Source of the DNA: Bacillota bacterium
GTDB lineage: Bacteria; Bacillota; Clostridia; Lachnospirales; Lachnospiraceae
DNA length: 43,040 nucleotides
Reading direction: 5' to 3'
Assembly: GCA_023437715.1 (NCBI GenBank)
Contig: JAEZFK010000009.1
Span: 1 to 43,040, forward strand
The notes beneath the pieces are model-generated. The model saw nothing but the letters and a program-made list of their open reading frames with translations, was not told where the DNA came from and did not search any database. Below, piece after piece: positions 13,383-20,791 of the stretch; the stretch's first letter is position 1; the number at the start of each line of letters is the position of its first letter. Both the position numbers and the translations under genes were made by a program.

Positions 13383-14354
13383 CTAATATTTTTGAGTCAG
13401 AAGCAGCTCCACCGCCATCCGGTCATTGAGCTTTCCAGTCTTTACGGCTTCTTCCGTTTCCACGCACAAATTCACATAGGAAAGGATCTGCTCCCTGGAA
13501 AATGTTCTTGCCTGGGGCATCAGCTTTCCTGCGGCAAAAGGCGGGATTTTCAGCCTTGACGCAATCCCTCCCTTATCCATTCCTTTCCCCATCAGCTCCT
13601 TAGCCTGCAAAAGCTGGTTAAACTGCCGTGCAATGAGGAAGAGAATTCTCATGGGAGGCTCCTTTAAGGTGAGAAGATCTTCGTAAAGGTCCATGGCTTT
13701 CCTTGTCTGCCGGTTCACCATAGCCGTCACCATGTCGAAAATCTTATTGGTCACCCGGACCGTACAGATCGCCTCCACATCCTCTGCCGTAATGACCTCA
13801 CGGCCAAGGGTAAAGCTTATGAGCTTTTCCAGCTCCATCCGGATGTTTTCCATATCATCTCCGGTCATATTAAGGAATAGCTCCATGGTATTTCCCGTGA
13901 TCTTTTTTCCTTCCCTGGCAAGTATGGTCCCGGCCCATCTGGCAAGCTGGGCCCCGTCCTGCCGTTCCATTTCACAGACATACCCCAGCTCCTTTACCTT
14001 TTTAAACATCTTGCCTCGCTTATCCACGTCTGATTCCACGAAAATCATACAGGTGGTTTCCGGAATCTGAGGCAGATAGGACAGCAGTTCCTCGGAGCCG
14101 CCCTTGAAAAATCCGCTGTCCTCTGCCAGAATCAAACGTTTTTCCGCGAAAAAGGGCATGGTATCCGCAAGGCTTATGAGCTCTTTTACATCGATGCCCT
14201 TTCCCTCAAACTGGTTGAAGTTCATGGTATCACCGCCTGTAATGGCCGCTTTCATCTGATTTTTATAGCTGTTTTTCAAAAATGCTTCTTCTCCGAATAA
14301 AAGATAAACGGACCTGAAGCTGTGATTTTTCATATCCTGGATCAGGGTCTGCAT
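13383..14354 (-). CDS. holA: DNA polymerase III subunit delta
   Basis: 323 residues from ATG 14354, behind GGAGAGGAAGAACGTC. The upstream extension to 14414 is the leftover comEC tail in another frame. The clamp-loader delta fold is visible: VYLLFGEEAFLKNSYK at the N-terminus, then LADTMPFFAEKRLILAED, LISFTLGREVITAEDVEAI and the C-terminal collar part (PPMRILFLIARQFNQLLQAKEL). Delta opens the beta sliding clamp in the tau/gamma complex. The comEC-holA-rpsT order is ancestral in Firmicutes; here the transporter cassette separates it from comEC, so transcription probably now comes through that operon. Confidence 0.95.
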   Translation of the reverse strand: MQTLIQDMKNHSFRSVYLLFGEEAFLKNSYKNQMKAAITGGDTMNFNQFEGKGIDVKELISLADTMPFFAEKRLILAEDSGFFKGGSEELLSYLPQIPETTCMIFVESDVDKRGKMFKKVKELGYVCEMERQDGAQLARWAGTILAREGKKITGNTMELFLNMTGDDMENIRMELEKLISFTLGREVITAEDVEAICTVRVTNKIFDMVTAMVNRQTRKAMDLYEDLLTLKEPPMRILFLIARQFNQLLQAKELMGKGMDKGGIASRLKIPPFAAGKLMPQARTFSREQILSYVNLCVETEEAVKTGKLNDRMAVELLLTQKY

Positions 14355-14378
14355 GACGTTCTTCCTCTCCTGTTTCTT

Positions 14379-14418
14379 CCTAGTTATTATACCGGGAGAA
14401 GCCGTCTCCGTCAATGAA
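14379..14418 (-). repeat. Second copy of the comEC 3' end, right boundary of the transporter cassette
   Basis: Matches 18061-18100 at 36 of 40 positions. In the comEC frame it reads FIDGDGFSRYNN and stop, against FIDGDGFSRYND and stop in the intact gene. Two of the four differences are silent third-position changes (GGT/GGC, CGA/CGG) and two fall in the last sense codon (GAT/AAC). It lies between the transporter stop (14422) and holA. Confidence 0.85.
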
Positions 14419-14421
14419 ACA

Positions 14422-15987
14422 TCATGAGATCAATCCTTTCTCTTTCAGAAAGCTTTCCGCCACTTCAGCAGGAGACTGCTGCAATTCATCTACCTTATAG
14501 TTTAATTCGATCATAACCTCATTAGTTAAAACCGGACATAATTCTTCCAGAATTTCTGCCACCTCCGGATATTTCTCCAGTGCCTCTCCCCGGATAATAG
14601 GTATGGCATAATAAGGCGGGAAGAACTTCTTATCATCCTCCAGGGTCTTTAAATCGAACTTTTTCAAAAGACCGTCGGTGGAAAAGGCATCAATGATATC
14701 AACCTCACCGTTTTTCAGAGCCATATACCGGGGGGAAGAATCCAGGGCAAGGCTCTTTTCAAACTGAAAGCCGTATGTTTTCTGCAGCCCGGGCAGTCCG
14801 TCCTCCCGGTTAAGGAATTCAAACGTCGTGCCGGATGTAAGTGTTCCGGCTATTCCGGAGAGATCACTGATTTTATTTAAATTGTTTTTCTCCGCCATTT
14901 CCTGGGTTACAGCCAGTGTATAAGTATTATTAAAGCTCATCTGCTTAAGCACATCCATGTTAAACTGTTCTTTATACTCTTTCTTCACCGTCTCATACAC
15001 CTGATCCATATCGCTGATGGGCGGGTTTTTAAGAACATCGGTATATGCAGTGCCGCTGTAATCAACATAGAGGTCAATATCCCCTGTCTGCATTGCGGAA
15101 AAGCATACCTGTGTCCCTCCCAGGCTCAGCTTTCTGTTTACGGTGATGTCCGTTCTGTCCTCAATCAAATCCGCCACCATATTACCAAGGACCTCCTGCT
15201 CCGTAAAATCCTTGGAGCCTATGGAAAGCGTGCGGACATTTCCCGAGGTACTGCCCACGGAGGTGAAAAGGAATATTGCCGCAACAAATACTGCCGCCGT
15301 TCCAAGAGCCGCCTTTTGCGCTTTCCGCCTTTTTTTCTTGACCGAGGCATCTCCCTTTTGGAGGCTGACCGGGGTCACAAGCTTTTCAACCAGGCCCAGC
15401 AGAAAATCCACCATCAATGCCAGCAGACAGGCAGGAATGGCGCCTGCCAGGATTTGATTGTTGTTCACGGTACGTATGCCGGAAAACACCAGATATCCCA
15501 GGCCTCCCGCACCGATAAACGCAGCCATGGTCATCAGCCCTACCGCTGTTACGGAAGCGATCCGCACACCTGCCATAATGACCGGAAGCGCAAGAGGGAT
15601 CTGCACCTTGGTCAGCACCTGAAACGGCGTCAGGCCGATTCCCTTGGCCGCCTCCAGTGTCTGGGGATTAATATTATCAATCCCTGTATAGGTATTTTTA
15701 ATGATTGGAAGAAGAGAATAAAGAACCACCGCAACAATTGCAGGAAGGATACCGATTCCCAATAATGGGATCATGAAGCCAAGGAGAGCCATGCTGGGAA
15801 TTGCCTGAATCACATTTGCCACCGATAAAACCGGCTTGCTGGCTTTTGCTGCAAAGGAAATAAAAATGCCAAGGGGAACTCCGATCACAATGGCAAGCCC
15901 TACGGATATGGCAGTCAGTTTCAGATGTTCAATCAATAATGAAAGAATCTGGGGATAGTTGCTCATTATATAATTCCAAAAATTCAT
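14422..15987 (-). CDS. Fused permease and substrate-binding protein of an OpuC/BusB/EgtU-type ABC transporter
   Basis: 521 residues in two parts. Residues 1-215 form a six-helix ProW-type permease with the EAA-like loop (QTLEAAKGIGLTPFQVLTKV). A basic linker (KKKRRKAQK) and a further membrane segment (ALGTAAVFVAAIFLFTS) lead to an external type II binding domain. That domain begins LSIGSKDFTEQEVLGNM and has the GGTQVCFSAMQTGDIDLYVDYSGTAY block. Fused proteins of this kind import glycine betaine, carnitine or choline (OpuC, BusAB), or ergothioneine (EgtU); the ligand cannot be fixed by eye. It overlaps the ATPase stop by one base, so they are translated together. Confidence 0.88.
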   Translation of the reverse strand: MNFWNYIMSNYPQILSLLIEHLKLTAISVGLAIVIGVPLGIFISFAAKASKPVLSVANVIQAIPSMALLGFMIPLLGIGILPAIVAVVLYSLLPIIKNTYTGIDNINPQTLEAAKGIGLTPFQVLTKVQIPLALPVIMAGVRIASVTAVGLMTMAAFIGAGGLGYLVFSGIRTVNNNQILAGAIPACLLALMVDFLLGLVEKLVTPVSLQKGDASVKKKRRKAQKAALGTAAVFVAAIFLFTSVGSTSGNVRTLSIGSKDFTEQEVLGNMVADLIEDRTDITVNRKLSLGGTQVCFSAMQTGDIDLYVDYSGTAYTDVLKNPPISDMDQVYETVKKEYKEQFNMDVLKQMSFNNTYTLAVTQEMAEKNNLNKISDLSGIAGTLTSGTTFEFLNREDGLPGLQKTYGFQFEKSLALDSSPRYMALKNGEVDIIDAFSTDGLLKKFDLKTLEDDKKFFPPYYAIPIIRGEALEKYPEVAEILEELCPVLTNEVMIELNYKVDELQQSPAEVAESFLKEKGLIS

Positions 15988-17120
15988 TACGCCTCTCCTC
16001 CTTCATAGTCAAAATATTGCTGACTGAGGGTTGTCACCAGACTGCTCCTTGTAATGAGCCCCTGAAGACGTCCCTGGCCATCTACCACAGGAACTGTGGA
16101 CACCTGGTTTTCAGTCACTATTTTCAGCGCATCCAGAATGCACTGTTCCGGTAAAAGGGTAGGAAAGTCCTTATACATGAATTGCTCCGCCGGCTGGGTC
16201 CTGTCTTCAATTCCTCTCAGTCTGCCTGCCTTGACAATTCCGGCCAAATGCCTGCTGCCCTGTTCCACAATGAGCAGGCTGTCGACCTTGTTCTGGCGCA
16301 TTTTTTCAATGCATTTTAAAATAGACAATTCTTTAGTTGCTGTAATTGGATGATCAATCATGATGTCGGATACCTTGATGTATTCCGGCGAAGACCAGAT
16401 TCTGTTTTTTCCTACGAAGTTTGAGACAAACTCATTCACAGGATTATTCAGGATGTGTTCAGGAGTATCATACTGCAGAATATCGCCATCCTTCATGATG
16501 CAGATCATATCCGCAATCTTAATGGCTTCGTCCATGTCATGGGTCACAAAAACTATGGTCTTTTTCAGCTTTGCCTGAAGCTGTACCAGCTCATCCTGAA
16601 GATCGGACCTTGTAATAGGGTCCAGGGCTGAAAAGGGCTCATCCATCAGGATAATATCCGGATCAGTGGCAAAGGCTCTGGCAACGCCCACCCTCTGCTG
16701 CTGCCCTCCGCTGAGTTCCGTGGGATAGCGGTGTAAAAACTCGTCACAGTCAAGTCCCACCATCTGCATCAGCTTTTTCGTGTTATCCTCAATGTCCCCG
16801 GAAGACATCTTTTCAAGCTTTGGAATCAGTTCAATATTTTCCTTAACCGTCATGTGGGGAAACAGTCCAGTCTGCTGAATCACATATCCGATCTTCCTTC
16901 GCAGGGCAACCTCATCCATGGTTCCGATATTTTTACCGTCAATGGAAATGGTGCCCGATGTGGGTCTGATGAGCCGGTTGACCATTTTTAGGAGCGTGGT
17001 CTTTCCGCAGCCGCTCTCTCCAATAATAGCCACCAGATTCCCGCTTTTTATCGTGAATGTAATTTGATTTAGAACCTGTTTTGTCTTATATCGTTTTGAA
17101 ATGCCTTCAAACTGTATCAT
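15987..17120 (-). CDS. ABC transporter ATPase with CBS pair (OpuCA/BusAA type)
   Basis: 377 residues. The nucleotide-binding domain has Walker A GESGCGKTT, Q loop VIQQTGLF, signature LSGGQQQRV, Walker B IILMDEPFSALDP and the switch His in VTHDMDEA. Residues 255-375 are two CBS motifs (SDIMIDHPITATKELSIL..., then EQCILDALKIVTENQVSTVPVVDGQGRL), which in osmolyte importers sense ionic strength or nucleotides. It energises the fused permease encoded next. AAAGGAGGGAGAAAT precedes the start. Transcription should begin at the operator-overlapped promoter 17155-17183. Confidence 0.92.
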   Translation of the reverse strand: MIQFEGISKRYKTKQVLNQITFTIKSGNLVAIIGESGCGKTTLLKMVNRLIRPTSGTISIDGKNIGTMDEVALRRKIGYVIQQTGLFPHMTVKENIELIPKLEKMSSGDIEDNTKKLMQMVGLDCDEFLHRYPTELSGGQQQRVGVARAFATDPDIILMDEPFSALDPITRSDLQDELVQLQAKLKKTIVFVTHDMDEAIKIADMICIMKDGDILQYDTPEHILNNPVNEFVSNFVGKNRIWSSPEYIKVSDIMIDHPITATKELSILKCIEKMRQNKVDSLLIVEQGSRHLAGIVKAGRLRGIEDRTQPAEQFMYKDFPTLLPEQCILDALKIVTENQVSTVPVVDGQGRLQGLITRSSLVTTLSQQYFDYEGGEA

Positions 17121-17139
17121 ATTTCTCCCTCCTTTTTTT

Positions 17140-17183
17140 CAAAGTAACAACTTAATATTAACACAGAGTTGTTACTTTGTCAA
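17140..17183 (-). promoter_or_regulatory. Promoter and operator of the osmolyte transporter operon
   Basis: Minus strand TTGACA (17183-17178), 17-nt spacer, TAATAT (17160-17155): near consensus. The promoter is embedded in a perfect 12-bp inverted repeat, CAAAGTAACAAC (17140-17151) / GTTGTTACTTTG (17168-17179). One arm covers the -35 edge and spacer, and the other lies just downstream of the -10. This is the expected design for a repressor, most simply the GntR/RCK_C protein encoded next door. Confidence 0.75.
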
Positions 17184-17197
17184 TTTTCAAAAAATAA

Positions 17198-17295
17198 GAG
17201 AGTGCCTTAAAATGCAAATTTAAAACAAGATATAGTGTTTTTTCATTTCTCAAACATCAACATCTCGTATAAAAAATTCATTTTATGACACTCTC
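17198..17295. repeat. 98-bp AT-rich element with terminal inverted repeats (MITE-like)
   Basis: GAGAGTGCCTTAAAATG (17198-17214) and CATTTTATGACACTCTC (17279-17295) are inverted repeats matching at 15 of 17. The interior is AT-rich with no coding capacity. The ends resemble insertion-sequence termini in style (GAGAGTGTCA...), but no clear target duplication flanks it. It sits between the regulator and the transporter operon. Confidence 0.45.
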
Positions 17296-17311
17296 ATCAT
17301 AATGAAAATAA

Positions 17312-17953
17312 CTACTGTCTCGGGGGATATAAAAACTCTTTTACCCTGTCAGGGGTATCGTCCTGTGTAACAAAATATACGGTATCATTTTCCGAAAGAG
17401 CAACGTATGGTCCCGGTGATTTTATAACCGTATCATTCCTGCTGACTGCGATTACAGTCGCCCCTGTGCGCTGCCAAAACCGGATTTCCGTCACTGTCTG
17501 ATTTAAGTAGGCGCATTCACCGGTGATTCGTATTTCAAACGGCATAAAGGGGTTCATGGACCGCAAATGAACCGAAGCCTCTATCAAATCCTTCAGGCAG
17601 TCATTTAAATATTCCATTTCCTGCTTTTGGCGGCTGACGCTTTTTAAGACGTTCTCCTTGATGGTATCAATGGTCTGCCGCCTGCCGTTTTGCCGGATAT
17701 ACTCTGCCGCTTTTTTCTGGGACTTAATGATGATCCCGTTTCCCTTCTCAGAGGATACGATCCCCAGATCACTGAGTATGCAGATCGCCCGCCGCGCAGT
17801 TTCCGGAGATACGCTGTATTGACTGGCAAGAGAGGAACGGGCGTAAATTTTTTCGCCTTCCTGATATTTCCCGTTGGCGATTCTGGCCGCCACTTCCACC
17901 GCAATTTGCTGATAGCGGGGAATCGCTGTTTTATGCTTTAACTCCACGTCCAT
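17312..17953 (-). CDS. BusR-like transcription regulator: GntR winged helix plus RCK_C (TrkA-C) domain
   Basis: 213 residues from ATG 17953; a GTG at 17962 is the alternative, since AAAGGA lies between good positions for either. Residues 5-75 are a GntR-type winged helix (PRYQQIAVEVAARIANGKY, ARSSLASQYSVSPETARRAI). A helical linker follows (KEMEYLNDC-like, Glu/Lys rich). Residues 135-213 are an RCK_C domain (ITGECAYLNQTVTEIRFW, ATVIAVSRND, YVALSENDTVYFVTQDD). This combination is that of BusR of Lactococcus and Streptococcus, which binds c-di-AMP through RCK_C and represses an osmolyte ABC importer. The gene here is next to exactly such an importer. Promoter TTGCAC-17-TATACT at 18032-18004. 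Confidence 0.85.
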   Translation of the reverse strand: MDVELKHKTAIPRYQQIAVEVAARIANGKYQEGEKIYARSSLASQYSVSPETARRAICILSDLGIVSSEKGNGIIIKSQKKAAEYIRQNGRRQTIDTIKENVLKSVSRQKQEMEYLNDCLKDLIEASVHLRSMNPFMPFEIRITGECAYLNQTVTEIRFWQRTGATVIAVSRNDTVIKSPGPYVALSENDTVYFVTQDDTPDRVKEFLYPPRQ

Positions 17954-18003
17954 GATATTCACTTTTCCTTTGCCTGATTATAATATTCGTATGGAACAAC
18001 CTC

Positions 18004-18032
18004 AGTATAGTCTAAAATGCAGTACTGTGCAA
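18004..18032 (-). promoter_or_regulatory. Promoter of the BusR-like regulator
   Basis: Minus strand TTGCAC (18032-18027), 17-nt spacer, TATACT (18009-18004), about 50 nt upstream of the start. Just upstream, GGGCAG-TTC-CTGCCC (18038-18052) is a hairpin that may end the comEC transcript, though it lacks a T run. Confidence 0.6.
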
Positions 18033-18061
18033 GACAGGGGCAGTTCCTGCCCGAAGCTTTC

Positions 18062-20791
18062 CTAATCATTATATCGGGAGAAACCGTCTCCGTCAATGAA
18101 GCTTGCGAAACGGATTTTCTTTCCATCGGTCCATAAGCCTATAGCCCCTCCCTCCGCTGTCTTAAATACCGTCACATCCCGCTCCCCAAAGCGCTCCAGC
18201 ACCTCCCTGTGAGGATGTCCGTAGGAGTTTCCCTCCCCATAGGAAATAACCGCCCACCTTGGGGTCACGGCATCGAGAAAAGCTTCTCCGGTGGAATATT
18301 TAGAGCCATGATGAGCCGTTTTCAGCACATTGATTTCCGGCAGAAGGCCGCTCTCCGGCCGTTCCAGAAGCTTTTCCTCATCCTTTTCCCCCATGTCCCC
18401 GGTAAAAAGCATGTGGCAATCCCCGTAGTCCATTTTAAGGACCTCCGATTCCTCGTTTACATTCTCCGGGATATCTGAAAGTCCGGGATACAGGCAGGCG
18501 ATGCAGAGATCCCCTACACGGATTTTGTCTCCTCCTGCCAGATAAATTACTTTCGTACCTCTCGCCTGCGCAAGGGCTGCCAGTTTCTTAATTCTTTCAT
18601 CCTCTTTTCCCTGATACGGGAGCATGATGTTTTCAATCCTTACGTCCCTGCTGTTTTCTAAGAGGTAGGAAACACCGCTTATATGATCCAGGTCCCCATG
18701 GCTGATAAATGCGTATTGGACTACGGAGATTCCAAGGCTTTTCAGGCAGGGCTCCAGGGTATATTCTCCCATGGACTTTTTGGAGGAGCTTCCCCCATCC
18801 ACCAGAATCGCCGACCGTCCGGTTCTCAACAAAATTCCGTCTCCCTGTCCCACATCGAGGAACAGGGCTTCCAGCCCTCTTACCGGACCAGGTCTGAAAA
18901 ACAGGATACAGAGACCGTACATGAGAAATACCAGAAAGAGCCTTTTTATATGAGAGGCATCCCACCTTGCGGAGTCCTCTTCCAACTGGTTATTAAGCAC
19001 TCTTTCTTTAAATCCCCTCTTCTTAAGTTCTCTTCCTTCAAGTCCTTTCTCCCTAAACTCTCTTTCCTTAATTTCTTTCCCTCTAAACTCTTTCCCCTTA
19101 AGCATTCCCACCTTAAGCATTCCCGCCTTAAGCATTCCCGCCTTAAGCATTCCTGCCTCAGGCACTTTCTCCTCAAGCGCGTTTTCCTCATCCCCATTTT
19201 CTTTCTCTTCACGCCTTTCCCCCTGAACCGTTAAAACCACAAGCAGGGCAGTGAGAATGAATCCGTATGCCACTATCCTCCCCGCCCCCGGTCTTCCAAA
19301 GGTCAGATTATAATAGGGAAACTCCGATATGCTCCTGCAAAGGAACTCATAAAACGCCAGAATATAGTGTCCTGCTCCCGCCGCCCATATCCCCAGCCGG
19401 GAAGAAAAGCTTCCCAGGAATATGATGCCGAAAGCAGAATAGATCACCCCATCCATCAAAGGAATTGCCATAAAGTTAAGAAAAATCCCATAAAGGGGCA
19501 GCTGGTAAAAATGGTACAGCACCACAGGCAGGGTAACCATCTGGATGGCAATGGCCGTAGAAACGGCTCCTGCCAAAGGCTTCCCCTTTCCGATCCACTG
19601 TTCCAGAACAGGCCGCACCCCGCCGATGGCAAAAACAGCGCCAAAGGAAAGCTGTACCCCGCCCTGGGTTAAAAAAAGAGGCGACTGCAGAGCCAGCAGA
19701 AGCAGGGCAAAAGCGGCGGAGGATAAAAGGTCATAAGTCCTGCCAAGGTAAAAAGCCAGGAATGCCACAACCATCATAATGACCGCCCGTTCCACCGACG
19801 GCGAGCCTCCCGTCAAAATCCCATAGAGAATCACCAATGCCGATCCCCCCAGGCCTGAAGTGCCGTAACCAAAACCGATCTTTCTCAATATTCCGTAAAG
19901 GAACAGTCCGATCACCGACATATGCATCCCGCTGATAGCCAGAAGATGGGCGATTCCATTTTTCTGATACAGGGAATTTATCTCCTTGGGGATTCCGTCC
20001 TTATCCCCCATGACCGCCGCCGCAAAAATCCCGGCTTCCTCCTTCCTTGTCAGCCGGTAGAGAATCCCCTCTCCCCACAGCTTCACCTGCCGCAGCCCAT
20101 TAAGGACCGGATCGGTCCGCCTGTCTAAAACGGTCAATTCTTCCCCATATAACTTGTAATCCAGCCCCATGGACCGGTAATAAGCCTTGAAATCAAACTC
20201 CCCCGGATTCCTGGCTTCTGAAAAAGGCTGTACTTCTCCTCGTACCATCACAAGCTGCCCCAGGCCCAGGCTTTCCTTTTCTTTCTTTTTTCCGGCTCCT
20301 TCTGCTTCCCAGCCCTTCTCCTCATTTTCCCCGCTGTTTTCTTCCCTTTCCCGGCCATTTTCCCCGGCTTCCCATCCATTTCCCATAGTCACCATCAGCC
20401 CGGAAATCTTAACTCCTCCGCTTTCCTCTTTCCTGTCTCCCCCTGCATATCTCCAAACCTTTCCATCCTGAACCAGAATCCGAAGACCTGTCTCTGTTTC
20501 TTCCAGGGAGGAAATTCTTCCCTGAACGCTCACATAAGCCCCGGAAAGCTCTTGGGCGGCCTTTTCCCGTTCCTTCCAGCTCTTTTCCTCCTCCAGTCCC
20601 CTGGCAGCCCCCAAATACAAAAAAATGAGAGACAAAAAGACCCAGACCGGGCTTCTGCCTCTCCGATAACCATAAAAAGCCATCCCGGCTCCAAAAAGAA
20701 CCGGAATGAAAAGCCAAGATGTCAGAGCCAGCAGTACGGCAGTCTCTCCAAGTACAAATCCCCCTGCGATCAGACATAATGGGCGTTTTAT
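18062..20791 (-). CDS. comEC: ComEC/Rec2 competence channel, probably initiating at AUA
   Basis: 909 residues when read from ATA 20791, placed 9 nt after the GGAGG site and giving KRPLCLIAGGFVLGE, a normal ComEC N-terminus with the first membrane helix. The first ATG in frame (20683) would lose 36 residues and has only GGAG upstream. Order: N-terminal DUF4131-like region, the multi-helix competence domain (GIAHLLAISGMHMSVIGL, LTGGSPSVERAVIMM), and a beta-lactamase-like domain with VGQGDG, FISHGDLDH and LKTAHHGSKYS. ComEC passes single-stranded DNA inward and may trim a strand. Two Glu/Lys-rich insertions are odd: one near residues 135-175, and one before the nuclease domain built on four 15-bp repeats (AGMLK). 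It overlaps gerM. Confidence 0.88.
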   Translation of the reverse strand: MKRPLCLIAGGFVLGETAVLLALTSWLFIPVLFGAGMAFYGYRRGRSPVWVFLSLIFLYLGAARGLEEEKSWKEREKAAQELSGAYVSVQGRISSLEETETGLRILVQDGKVWRYAGGDRKEESGGVKISGLMVTMGNGWEAGENGREREENSGENEEKGWEAEGAGKKKEKESLGLGQLVMVRGEVQPFSEARNPGEFDFKAYYRSMGLDYKLYGEELTVLDRRTDPVLNGLRQVKLWGEGILYRLTRKEEAGIFAAAVMGDKDGIPKEINSLYQKNGIAHLLAISGMHMSVIGLFLYGILRKIGFGYGTSGLGGSALVILYGILTGGSPSVERAVIMMVVAFLAFYLGRTYDLLSSAAFALLLLALQSPLFLTQGGVQLSFGAVFAIGGVRPVLEQWIGKGKPLAGAVSTAIAIQMVTLPVVLYHFYQLPLYGIFLNFMAIPLMDGVIYSAFGIIFLGSFSSRLGIWAAGAGHYILAFYEFLCRSISEFPYYNLTFGRPGAGRIVAYGFILTALLVVLTVQGERREEKENGDEENALEEKVPEAGMLKAGMLKAGMLKVGMLKGKEFRGKEIKEREFREKGLEGRELKKRGFKERVLNNQLEEDSARWDASHIKRLFLVFLMYGLCILFFRPGPVRGLEALFLDVGQGDGILLRTGRSAILVDGGSSSKKSMGEYTLEPCLKSLGISVVQYAFISHGDLDHISGVSYLLENSRDVRIENIMLPYQGKEDERIKKLAALAQARGTKVIYLAGGDKIRVGDLCIACLYPGLSDIPENVNEESEVLKMDYGDCHMLFTGDMGEKDEEKLLERPESGLLPEINVLKTAHHGSKYSTGEAFLDAVTPRWAVISYGEGNSYGHPHREVLERFGERDVTVFKTAEGGAIGLWTDGKKIRFASFIDGDGFSRYND
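19096..19155. repeat. Four tandem 15-bp repeats inside comEC
   Basis: CCTTAAGCATTCCCR four times (19096, 19111, 19126, 19141), nearly perfect and in frame, encoding (A/V)GMLK on the minus strand. More degenerate C/T-rich copies continue to about 19015 and give the Lys/Glu/Arg-rich linker. Confidence 0.9.

Noticed and set aside
13221..13559. 112-codon plus-strand ORF
   Set aside because: Runs antisense through the yjdF riboswitch and the holA end; no protein-like pattern.
19015..19155. CRISPR array suggested by regular 15-bp repeats
   Set aside because: Repeats are contiguous without spacers and in frame in comEC; no cas genes in the window.
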